DNA of 64,000 nt from an uncultured Clostridia bacterium. Its GTDB lineage: Bacteria; Bacillota; Clostridia; Christensenellales; Pumilibacteraceae. The notes beneath the pieces were generated by a model. It saw only the letters and a list, made by a program, of their open reading frames with translations, was not told where the DNA came from and did not search any database. The DNA lies in the NCBI GenBank assembly GCA_947066105.1, contig CAMSYM010000002.1:148390-212389 (forward strand). The letters are read 5' to 3'. How positions within the stretch are numbered: the stretch's first letter is position 1; the number at the start of each line of letters is the position of its first letter. Of this stretch, positions 37,608 through 44,899 are shown piece by piece. The translations under genes were made by a program, and so were the position numbers.

Positions 37608-38213
37608 ATGGTCGGCTATTGGATAACCGTGATCATCACGGCAATAATATCGTGCGCGACGGCGGCTGTACTTATCGAAAAATCGGTAAAGCTGATAAAG
37701 CGTCAGGTCGAATTGTATCATTCGATCGTTTTGGTCGAACTCAAAACTCGTAAGCTGATATATTGGATATTCGCGGTAGTCGTAGGCTTTTTGATATTTT
37801 ACACCGTCATGCAAATGGCGGACGCGCATTCGCCGAGCGTGGAGGAGTTCGATAAACTGTTCGGCGTCGGGCGGTTGGCTACGAATATCGCGTTGATGTT
37901 CGTATTGATTGTCATGATCGCGGCGGAGTTGTTCATGATAATGCTCGGCATCAGCCGTAATGCGGTCGTCGATAAGGGCGTATATACTAATTTCGATATG
38001 CTCGATTGGCATTACGTTCGCGATTATATAATCGACGAAGAGCGCGGAACATTGATGCTTTCGGCGGACAAAAACACGTTTTCTACTTTGCGCAATCTTA
38101 CTACGCCTTTCCGTGTGGCGAAGACGGATATACAAAAACTCAAATTCATCCTCAATAAAAACAAGAACAAATTTTCGGATTTCGATCTGCCGATAGACGC
38201 CGACGAAACGTAA
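37608..38213 (+). CDS. membrane protein of unknown function, probably translated from a leaderless mRNA
   Basis: The 201-residue product has three hydrophobic segments: one at the N-terminus (YWITVIITAIISCATAAVLI), one near residue 50 (LIYWIFAVVVGFLIFYTVM) and one near 95 (ATNIALMFVLIVMIAAELFMI). A soluble C-terminal domain (residues about 125-201) contains YVRDYIIDEERGTLML and ends in a basic stretch. That domain loosely recalls small clostridial membrane proteins with a PH-like or DUF5673-like tail, but I do not recognise the family firmly. The ATG is practically at the predicted transcription start, so no ribosome binding site is possible. Confidence 0.6.
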   Translation: MVGYWITVIITAIISCATAAVLIEKSVKLIKRQVELYHSIVLVELKTRKLIYWIFAVVVGFLIFYTVMQMADAHSPSVEEFDKLFGVGRLATNIALMFVLIVMIAAELFMIMLGISRNAVVDKGVYTNFDMLDWHYVRDYIIDEERGTLMLSADKNTFSTLRNLTTPFRVAKTDIQKLKFILNKNKNKFSDFDLPIDADET

Positions 38214-38262
38214 AATTTTGTTTGGACGTATAATTTCTTTACGGTAAGTGTAAATATTAATT

Positions 38263-38781
38263 ATGGCTAAAACTTTGGAACAGATCATAGACGAGTCGGT
38301 CGTGCCGGATATGGAATGCGCGCCCAAGGGCATGGACGGTCCGGGGCGGCGCGCATCGACCGTTACCGTCGATCAAATACCCGAAGTGGTCTTGCCCAAG
38401 ACCAAAGCGGAAGTTTACCGTGAAGCAAAAGGCAGGCTCACGCAAAAGACCAAGGCGGTGTCCAAGCGCGAGACCGACAAGCGCAAAACATCTACTGCGC
38501 GCGGCGACAAACGCGCCAAGGTGAAAACCGTCGAGCTGGAAATAGCCGCCGTTACCGAGACCGTCGGGCAGGCGGAGAGCGAAAAGATAAAGTATCGAAA
38601 AAACAGCCTTAAAAATCCCGACGTCGAACCCGTGTGGGTGGGCAGTCCCGATGAGATCGTGCCGTTCGCCTGGCGTTTTCCGCTTTTGCCCGATCTGAAA
38701 CGTCCGAGCAAGTTTTACCGTCAAGCGGTAGTCAAAGCGGATAAAAGCTTGTTTTTGCCCGCGCCGCGCGACAAGAATTGA
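38263..38781 (+). CDS. basic protein of unknown function
   Basis: The 172-residue product is not one I recognise. It is hydrophilic with no membrane segment. The middle (residues 45-110) is very rich in lysine and arginine, with stretches such as KRETDKRKTS. The C-terminal part is conserved-looking (PVWVGSPDEIVPFAWRFPLL). It lies 50 bases after the membrane protein and 33 bases before the MscS channel gene on the same strand, so it may be cotranscribed with them. The ribosome binding site is weak. It could be a nucleic-acid-binding or envelope-associated protein, but this is open. Confidence 0.55.
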   Translation: MAKTLEQIIDESVVPDMECAPKGMDGPGRRASTVTVDQIPEVVLPKTKAEVYREAKGRLTQKTKAVSKRETDKRKTSTARGDKRAKVKTVELEIAAVTETVGQAESEKIKYRKNSLKNPDVEPVWVGSPDEIVPFAWRFPLLPDLKRPSKFYRQAVVKADKSLFLPAPRDKN

Positions 38782-38814
38782 ATGCGTATTAAGTACTTAG
38801 GATAAGGTGTACCG

Positions 38815-39801
38815 ATGGATTGGAATGAGTTTTGGAATTCGATAAAAACATTTTTTACCGATAACGTGTGGAACATCGTGTTGTTCTTTGCCGTCTTGAT
38901 ACTCGGTATCGTGGTCATCAAGATAACTATAAACATCATAAAACGTATATTCGCAAAGAGCAAGGTGGAAAAAATAGCGCAACAGTTTATAGTTACCACT
39001 ATAAAGGTGCTGTTGTATCTCATACTCGTTTTGGTATTGTTGAGCTTGATCGGCGTGCAGATAACGGGCATAGTCACGGCGCTCAGCGCGCTGTTGCTCG
39101 CCGTCGGCTTGGCGCTCGAAAGCAATATCGCCAATCTTGCCAACGGCATAGTCATAGTCGCGACCAAAATGTTCAAGAAAGGCGATTATATTTCCGTCAA
39201 CGGCGTGGAAGGCAGTATAGTCGACATCAATTTCTTGTTCACCACGCTCGACACGACGGATAACAAAAAAGTGACTATTCCCAACAGCACCATAGTCAAC
39301 AGCAGTGTGCTCAACGCGGGCGCGAACGCGCGGCGCAGGGTGGAAACGACGTTTTCTGTGGCGTACGAAACGGACGTCGAGCTTGTGAAAAAGATCGTCA
39401 CCGACGTGATGAAAAGCAACGGCAAAGTTTTTCTCGATCCCGAACCGTTTTGTCGGCTCAAAGTGTTGAATGCGAGCAGCCTGGATTTTTTCTGTCATTG
39501 CTGGTGCGATACCGAGGATTATTGGGACGTGTATTACTACGTCGTGGAAAACGTCTACAACGAGTTTAAGCGTAACGGGATATCCGTGCCGTACAGTCAA
39601 CTCGAAGTGCGCAACCGCACCGACGAAGTCGTCATGCCGATCGTCGCAGAACCGTTGCCCGAGCGCGTGGAAAAGGAACGCGTCGACGCCAAAAAATTCG
39701 ATCTCGAAAGCGCGGGACTTTCGGACGTTTTGCATATCGGCAAAAAGCAAAAACACAAAAAAACCAAACAAACGGAAAGCGAACAAAAAACCGATCGATA
39801 G
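38815..39801 (+). CDS. MscS-type small-conductance mechanosensitive channel
   Basis: The channel releases solutes on hypo-osmotic shock. Of 328 residues, the first 90 hold two membrane helices. The pore-lining third helix and beta-domain entry are clear: LSALLLAVGLALESNIANLANG, then KKGDYISVNGVEGSIVDINFLFTTLDT and KVTIPNSTIVNSSV. The C-terminal cage domain is followed by a charged lysine-rich tail (KKQKHKKTKQTESEQK). AAGGTG lies before the ATG. Length and topology fit the minimal MscS family. Confidence 0.93.
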   Translation: MDWNEFWNSIKTFFTDNVWNIVLFFAVLILGIVVIKITINIIKRIFAKSKVEKIAQQFIVTTIKVLLYLILVLVLLSLIGVQITGIVTALSALLLAVGLALESNIANLANGIVIVATKMFKKGDYISVNGVEGSIVDINFLFTTLDTTDNKKVTIPNSTIVNSSVLNAGANARRRVETTFSVAYETDVELVKKIVTDVMKSNGKVFLDPEPFCRLKVLNASSLDFFCHCWCDTEDYWDVYYYVVENVYNEFKRNGISVPYSQLEVRNRTDEVVMPIVAEPLPERVEKERVDAKKFDLESAGLSDVLHIGKKQKHKKTKQTESEQKTDR

Positions 39802-39857
39802 CTCGCGACAAGCGACACTTTTTTCGGGCAACGATCGTATTGATCTATTTAAAAAAA

Positions 39858-39881
39858 CGACGGGCTTTTTTTCGCCCGTCG
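39858..39881. terminator. hairpin downstream of the MscS gene
   Basis: CGACGGGC pairs with GCCCGTCG across TTTTTTTC. The only T tract after the stem is on the minus strand, so it fits a minus-strand terminator although no minus-strand gene is nearby. Confidence 0.45.
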
Positions 39882-40044
39882 CATGCGTCCGTATGGCGAT
39901 ACGTTGCTGCGGACGTTTTGTTTTGCGCAAAATTCGACGCGCGCCGAAAATTTTTGTCGGTACGTGACTGTTTTTGCGTGAGCCTACCGCCGCAGCCCGC
40001 AGTGATGTACAATACGGGTATACATACACGCGGGGTAAGCGGTC

Positions 40045-41385
40045 ATGCGTTTGAGTAAAAGTCAATTGGCGGTGATCACCGTTTTGAACGTCGTTATAGC
40101 GGCACTGCTGGCGACGGTGTTTTTATTGCCTAAATTCGGTTTGGGACTCGGCGGTGGCGGGGGCGTGAACGATCCCGACGACGGCACGCACGTGGATACG
40201 CCCGTCACGCCCGATCACGATAAGCTTCGCGGACCGAGCGCGGGGCGCGTCGACGGGATATTGCGCGAAACGCGGTTGATGGGTTCGGGCGACGAACGCA
40301 TAATCGATGCGTTCGAGAAAAACGGCATGCTGTACGTATTCGGAAACGCGACTGTGGGCGATTACGACTTCGACGCGTACGGCGGGTTTTTATGCAGGAT
40401 CGACGGCGGCGGAAAGATATGCGCTTTCGAATATTTTACGGGGCGCATGACGGCTGTCGGAGTGGTCGACGACGGATATGCGGTCGCTACGGTCAGCGAT
40501 ACCGGCACGGACAATGCGCGCAACAGGCTGTATCACGTAGGTCACGGTTCGACCCCGCGCGAAGTAGCTACGCTCGGCGGGACGGCGGTCGGCATAATTT
40601 CGGTGTCCGCCGGCAAGGTCGCGGTGGTGACGCGCAAGACCGAAAATTCGTTGCGGCTCACCGAGTATGCGGTCGGCGACGGAGACTGGGCGGCGGGGCG
40701 AAATACCGATATTTCGAGCGGATACGCATTGGAATACTTCGATTGCTATGTGCTCGGCGACGCATACGTTATGGCGGCGCGCGCGAGCAGTTTGCCGCGC
40801 TACGATTCGGTAGTGTTTTTCACGTTCGAAGCGGGCGGCGATCCGTCGGCGCATTTTTACGGCGGGAGCGGCGACAGCATGCTGCAACCGTATGCGGTCA
40901 TGCCGTGCGACAGCGGGTATGTGATACTTTGCAGACGCAACGGTACGGCGACGATAGTCAGTCTTAATTATGCGTTTACGAGCTATCACAGGGATATTCT
41001 CGGCTTTGCGTTCGACGACGCGCGGCTTGTGTTTTCGGGCGATAAATATTACGCGTGCTTCGACTGTGCGGACGGCGCGCAAACGTATGAGTTCGACGCA
41101 AAGCTCCAAGTGCGAAAATTACTGTCTGCGACGGGCGGCGCTATTGTCGACGCGCCGGTCAAAAACGCGCCGTCGTTGATAGCGTGTAAAACTAAGACCG
41201 CAACAGCGGTGATAAGCGTTGCGGGCGATAAAAAAGTATCGTTTGATATAACGAACGCCGAAGTGCGTTTTGCGCAAAAAAACTCCGACGGAACGGTCAC
41301 GCTCGTGCTTTCGGCGACAGGCGGCGCGGCGGTTTCTGCGCCGACAGGCGGACGCGATATTTACGTGGTTTGCATAGAAGTTTGA
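40045..41385 (+). CDS. membrane-anchored exported protein of unknown function, possibly a beta-propeller
   Basis: The 446-residue product has one N-terminal membrane helix (LAVITVLNVVIAALLATVFLL), a glycine/proline-rich linker (GLGLGGGGGVNDPDDG) and a long outer domain. That domain is beta-rich, with repeating units of about 45 residues such as GMLYVFGNATVGDYD, GYAVATVSDTG and SGYVILCRRNGTATIVSLN. This suggests a propeller-like fold, but I do not recognise a family and the unit sequences are divergent. The ribosome binding site is weak. It is followed by the repeat block at 41.4-42.1 kb. Confidence 0.6.
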   Translation: MRLSKSQLAVITVLNVVIAALLATVFLLPKFGLGLGGGGGVNDPDDGTHVDTPVTPDHDKLRGPSAGRVDGILRETRLMGSGDERIIDAFEKNGMLYVFGNATVGDYDFDAYGGFLCRIDGGGKICAFEYFTGRMTAVGVVDDGYAVATVSDTGTDNARNRLYHVGHGSTPREVATLGGTAVGIISVSAGKVAVVTRKTENSLRLTEYAVGDGDWAAGRNTDISSGYALEYFDCYVLGDAYVMAARASSLPRYDSVVFFTFEAGGDPSAHFYGGSGDSMLQPYAVMPCDSGYVILCRRNGTATIVSLNYAFTSYHRDILGFAFDDARLVFSGDKYYACFDCADGAQTYEFDAKLQVRKLLSATGGAIVDAPVKNAPSLIACKTKTATAVISVAGDKKVSFDITNAEVRFAQKNSDGTVTLVLSATGGAAVSAPTGGRDIYVVCIEV

Positions 41386-41399
41386 CGCGGAATATAGGG

Positions 41400-41489
41400 C
41401 AATTAAGAATTCGTAATGGATAATACGTAATGTGTGATCGATGATACCCGTGGGGTGAGAAAGAATTCGGAAAGCGGAATTCGTAATGC
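41400..41489 (+). repeat. dispersed short repeat units
   Basis: AATTAAGAATTCGTAATGG, AGAATTCGGAAAGCGGAATT and CGTAATGCGGAATTG match the units found between purM, purN, purH and purD. Confidence 0.7.
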
Positions 41490-41587
41490 GGAATTGATGA
41501 CCGCTACGCGGTGAGTGAGCAATGTGCGGCTACGCCTAGATCTCTCCACTACACTCGCATACGCTCGTTTCGGTCGAGATGATGGGG
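41490..41587 (+). repeat. 98-base direct repeat, copy 1
   Basis: It begins GGAATTGATGACCGCTACGC and ends GTCGAGATGATGGGG. It matches copy 2 at 93 of 98 positions. ATCTC and GAGAT near its ends allow a stem. Confidence 0.9.
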
Positions 41588-41592
41588 GGGGG
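41584..41592 (+). repeat. G9 tract at the end of repeat copy 1
   Basis: Nine G bases replace the GGGG that ends copy 2. No promoter or gene overlaps it. Confidence 0.85.
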
Positions 41593-41603
41593 TAATAATT
41601 TAC

Positions 41604-41690
41604 TTGTCATCCTGAGCAAAGCGAAGGATCTCAACTTTATTGAATAAGGTAGAGATTCTTCACTGCGCTACGCTTGTTCAGAATGACAAT
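41604..41690 (+). repeat. inverted repeat element A
   Basis: TTGTCATCCTGAGCAAAGCG and GGATCTC face GAGATTC and TTCAGAATGACAA in an imperfect palindrome of about 87 bases, typical of a REP- or MITE-like unit. Confidence 0.75.
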
Positions 41691-41878
41691 AACATGGTAT
41701 ACACATGTATGAAAAAACCGCAACCAACTTCCCATCATTTCGAGCGGAGCGAGAGTAAAAGCAGTATATTGATTTATTCGTAATAACGATTAGCTGTAAT
41801 TATAGAAAACTAAAACTACGCGTAGCCTTCGGCTACCGAGAAATCAAGGCTATCCGCCGCAATGAGAGTTCGGAATTC

Positions 41879-41976
41879 GGAATTGATGACCGCTACGCGG
41901 TGAGTGAGTAATGTGCGGCTGCGCCTAGATCTCTCCACTCCACTCGCTAACGCTCGTTTCGGTCGAGATGATGGGG
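41879..41976 (+). repeat. 98-base direct repeat, copy 2
   Basis: It lies 389 bases after copy 1 and differs from it at five positions. Confidence 0.9.
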
Positions 41977-41997
41977 CTAGTGGTTGGGCTTATCCTT

Positions 41998-42086
41998 TTG
42001 TCATTCCGAGCGAAGCGAAGAATCTCAAACTTAAAAAATAAATAAAGATGAGACTCTCACTGCGCTTTGCTAGTTCGGAATGACAA
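41998..42086 (+). repeat. inverted repeat element B
   Basis: TTGTCATTCCGAGCGAAGCG and GAATCTC face GAGACTC and TTCGGAATGACAA. It has the same plan as element A with a different centre. In each case it follows a 98-base repeat by 15-25 bases. Confidence 0.75.
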
Positions 42087-42120
42087 ATATCGGTGCGGCG
42101 CGATTATTTATTATATCTGA

Positions 42121-42140
42121 ATTGACCCACATGGGTCAAT
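42121..42140. repeat. 20-base palindrome after murG
   Basis: ATTGACCCA and TGGGTCAAT are separated by two bases. It lies 20 bases beyond the murG stop. It has no T tract, so it is not a standard terminator. Confidence 0.6.
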
Positions 42141-42159
42141 AATTACGCATTACGCATTT

Positions 42160-43191
42160 TTAATTATCTTTCAGCTCGCTTTCTATTATTTCGCAAATGC
42201 GCGAAGTGCCGTCGGGCTGTATCGTCGACATGGTCGCGATATACTTGCTTTTGCCGTTGTACAGTTCGAGCGCGGCGGCGGGCAACGACGTTTCGGTCAT
42301 GTCGCATTCGCGCAAGACCTTGATCGCGCCCATGTCTCCGAAGTACCGTGCGTTTTGCACTTGATCGCCGCGCGACGCTTTTTCGAGCGGAACGGCGAGC
42401 GTCGGTATTCTGAGCGCGACGCATTCGGCAAGCGCGTTTGCGCCTGCGCGTGTGATGACGACGTCGCTTGTGGCGTACAGCTTGGGCATATTGTTTTCGA
42501 ACTCGACGGGGCAGTAGCCCTTTTGTTTTTGTCCGCCCGATTTGTTTTTGCCTGTAACGTGGATAACGTCGAACGTTTTTAAAAGAGTGGGCAGTGCGGC
42601 TACGGTACAAGCGTTTAGCGTCGCCGCGCCGGACGAGCCGCCTACTATCGTAAGCACGGGCTTGTTCCCGCTAAGCCCGTACGTCGCTCTGTCGCGGTCG
42701 CCGTTGTACAGCGCGGGGTCGAGCGGCGCGCCGCAGTGTTCGGCGCGTTTGATCTTGCTCGCGCAATCCGAGAATGAACACAGTATGCGTTTGCTTTTTC
42801 GCTTTGTCAATTTCGTAGTGAGTCCGGGCGAGAAGTCGCTTTCATGGCTGATGACTGGAATGCGTTTTGCCGCAAGCACTACGGGGAGCGCGGCAAAACC
42901 GCCCTTGCTGAAAATAAGGTCGGGCTTGATCTGAGCGAGCACCTGTTTAGCCGAATCGACGCACGACACCAGCTTGAACGGAACGGCTATGTTTCCGAGT
43001 TTTTTGTCGCGGCGGAGCTTGACTGTTTTTATTTCGTAAAACGGTATGCCGCGCTTTTCGCACAGCGTTTTTTCCATGCCGTCGCCGCCGACGTAAACGC
43101 AGTTGTATTTGGATCTCAGTTCGGCTATAAGCGCGAGATTGGGCATGACGTGTCCCGCCGTACCGCCGCCCGCAAAGACTATCGTTTTCAT
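42160..43191 (-). CDS. murG: UDP-N-acetylglucosamine transferase of peptidoglycan synthesis
   Basis: MurG adds GlcNAc to lipid I to make lipid II at the inner face of the membrane. The 343 residues contain the N-terminal FAGGGTAGHVMPNLAL (glycine loop at residues 8-14), GGFAALPVVLAAKRIPVISHESD, TIVGGSSGAATLN, ITRAGANALAECVALRIPTLAVPL and DQVQNARYF. I placed the start at the ATG with AAAGGAG five bases upstream; the track ORF runs 31 codons further into the divergent promoter. It stands alone, outside the usual mur/fts cluster. The gene runs toward the repeat block. Confidence 0.96.
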   Translation of the reverse strand: MKTIVFAGGGTAGHVMPNLALIAELRSKYNCVYVGGDGMEKTLCEKRGIPFYEIKTVKLRRDKKLGNIAVPFKLVSCVDSAKQVLAQIKPDLIFSKGGFAALPVVLAAKRIPVISHESDFSPGLTTKLTKRKSKRILCSFSDCASKIKRAEHCGAPLDPALYNGDRDRATYGLSGNKPVLTIVGGSSGAATLNACTVAALPTLLKTFDVIHVTGKNKSGGQKQKGYCPVEFENNMPKLYATSDVVITRAGANALAECVALRIPTLAVPLEKASRGDQVQNARYFGDMGAIKVLRECDMTETSLPAAALELYNGKSKYIATMSTIQPDGTSRICEIIESELKDN

Positions 43192-43213
43192 GATCGCTCC
43201 TTTATTTCCGAGA

Positions 43214-43242
43214 TTGACAAAATATCGGAATTGATGTATAAT
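43214..43242 (+). promoter_or_regulatory. consensus promoter of the hydrolase-trmL pair
   Basis: Perfect TTGACA and perfect TATAAT are separated by 17 bases. The -10 region (GTATAATATAC) is nearly palindromic and might also serve murG in the other direction. Confidence 0.82.
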
Positions 43243-43357
43243 ATACAAAACGGACGCGGCGCGCGCGTTTTTGCGTCGAAGCATGATGCGTGCAAGCCGT
43301 TTGCCGTTTCATATATATAATATATTCTTAAAATACGTTTTTATTATCGGAGGAATC

Positions 43358-44281
43358 ATGACGATCGAATTCGTTACTATGCGCGACGGTAAGCGCGTTG
43401 CGGTGAGCTATTGGGATAACGTCGCTACGCCGCGCGCGGCGATAGTTATGGTACACGGCATGTGCGAGTATATAGCGCGCTACGACGACTTTTGCAAGTT
43501 TTTGGGGCATAACGGCTATAACGTTATCGGAATGGACAACCGCGGCTTCGGCGATACCGATGCGGATACGCGCGGCAAGGGCTATGCCGACATGTTCGAA
43601 AACACCGTCGACGACATCAAGCAGGAAGTAGATATCGCCAAGTCGCGCTGGAACGTCGAGCGCGTGTACGTGATAGGTCACAGCTATGGCAGTATATTGA
43701 CGCAACGGTTTATCGAAAAACACCATTCGGTTGTCGCGGGCGCGATACTTTGCGGTTCGACGTTGCAAAGCGGAGCGATGCTCGCTTTGGGTCGAGCGCT
43801 TGCGTCGGCGCATGCCAAGACCGATCCCGACGGCGACGGCAAGATCTTTGCCAAGCTGACTTTCGAGAGCTATGATAAAAAGCTGAAAGACGGCGTAAAC
43901 GGTTGGATCAACCGCGACAAGGCGGCGGTAGAAATTTACAATGCCGACGAGAAATGCGCGGGAGTCGGTATATGCTCCAACATGTTTTATAAAGAAATGT
44001 TCGACGGCATCAAGCGTATAAACGCGCACCGCGGCGACGTGCCGAAAGATTTCAAGCTGATGATAGCGTCCGGTTCGGACGACGGCGTGGGCGGTTACGG
44101 CATGCTCGTTAAAAAGCTTTGTCGCGCGTACGAAAAGTTCGGATTGGCGCCCGTTTTCAAGCTATACGACGGCGGTCGGCACGAAATACTCAACGAGATA
44201 AACAAAGGCGAAGTTTACGAAGATTTCGTCGGGTTCATCGATAAGTGCGAAAGCGAATACGCGGGAGACGGCAATGTTTAA
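43358..44281 (+). CDS. alpha/beta hydrolase, lysophospholipase/monoacylglycerol lipase type
   Basis: The 307-residue serine hydrolase has the oxyanion region VHGMCEYIARYDDF near residue 32, the nucleophile elbow GHSYGS with Ser109, a candidate acid in SGSDDGVGGYG, and the catalytic His in GGRHEILNE. The order and spacing fit the Hydrolase_4 group, which cleaves lysolipids or acylglycerols; the substrate cannot be told. There is no signal peptide. The start is the ATG with CGGAGGA upstream, 29 codons inside the track ORF. Its end overlaps trmL by eight bases. Confidence 0.88.
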   Translation: MTIEFVTMRDGKRVAVSYWDNVATPRAAIVMVHGMCEYIARYDDFCKFLGHNGYNVIGMDNRGFGDTDADTRGKGYADMFENTVDDIKQEVDIAKSRWNVERVYVIGHSYGSILTQRFIEKHHSVVAGAILCGSTLQSGAMLALGRALASAHAKTDPDGDGKIFAKLTFESYDKKLKDGVNGWINRDKAAVEIYNADEKCAGVGICSNMFYKEMFDGIKRINAHRGDVPKDFKLMIASGSDDGVGGYGMLVKKLCRAYEKFGLAPVFKLYDGGRHEILNEINKGEVYEDFVGFIDKCESEYAGDGNV

Positions 44282-44735
44282 CATCGTGCTTGTAGAACCC
44301 GAGATCCCGCAAAACACAGGCAATATATCGCGCACTTGCGCTTGCACGGGGAGCGCGTTACACATAGTCAAACCCATGGGCTTCGAGATAACCGACGCGA
44401 AACTGAAACGCGCGGGACTCGATTATTGGGACAAGCTCGATCTGACGTATTACGATAATCTCGACGAGTTTTTCGAAAAAACGCGCGGCGGGCGGTATTT
44501 TTATCTGTCCAAAAAAGCGGACAAATGCTATTCTGATATAGAATTTCGCGACGGCGACTATCTGCTGTTCGGCAAGGAAACGAAAGGCTTGCCCGAAAAA
44601 CTCGTATTCGACAATCCCGAAAACGCGTTGCGCATACCGATGGCGCAGGGCTTGCGCTCGCTCAATCTTTCCAATACCGTCGCGCTCGTACTGTACGAAG
44701 CATTGCGCCAAAACGGGTTTAAAGGGCTTGTGTAA
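44274..44735 (+). CDS. trmL: tRNA (cytidine/uridine-34 2'-O)-methyltransferase
   Basis: TrmL methylates the wobble ribose of tRNA(Leu) species. The 153-residue SPOUT protein shows FNIVLVEPEIPQNTGNISRTC, HIVKPMGFEI, LKRAGLDYWDKL, LFGKETKGLPEKL, RIPMAQGLRSLNLSNTVALV and the final EALRQNGFKGL, the full family pattern. It overlaps the hydrolase gene by eight bases, which implies coupled translation. Confidence 0.96.
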   Translation: MFNIVLVEPEIPQNTGNISRTCACTGSALHIVKPMGFEITDAKLKRAGLDYWDKLDLTYYDNLDEFFEKTRGGRYFYLSKKADKCYSDIEFRDGDYLLFGKETKGLPEKLVFDNPENALRIPMAQGLRSLNLSNTVALVLYEALRQNGFKGLV

Positions 44736-44840
44736 TTTTTCAAGAAATACTTTTTAATCTTAATCAGCGGCAGTAAATTATCAAAACAAAGCTTGTTGGT
44801 TTTCAAGTTTTGTTGGCGCCGAAAAACCCTTTTTATTTAC

Positions 44841-44869
44841 TTGAAAAATTTATCGGTATGTGCTACAAT
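44841..44869 (+). promoter_or_regulatory. promoter of the topoisomerase genes
   Basis: TTGAAA and TACAAT are separated by 17 bases, about 30 bases before the ATG, with CGGAGGA between. Confidence 0.65.
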
Positions 44870-44899
44870 AAATAGTACGTTTAATTTCGGAGGATCACT

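Larger units (their letters stand above)
41386..42159. other. 774-base gene-free block of repeats
   Basis: No gene is visible. The block consists of dispersed short repeat units (41400-41489), two 98-base direct repeats, two inverted TTGTCATYCYGAGC elements, a G9 tract and a short palindrome, each listed separately. Confidence 0.85.

Noticed and set aside
41386-42159. CRISPR array in the repeat block
   Set aside because: The repeats are few, of unequal length and spacing, with no regular 25-40-base repeats and spacers and no cas genes nearby.
41386-42159. Insertion sequence or prophage remnant
   Set aside because: No transposase, integrase or phage-like reading frame is present; only short non-coding repeats are seen.
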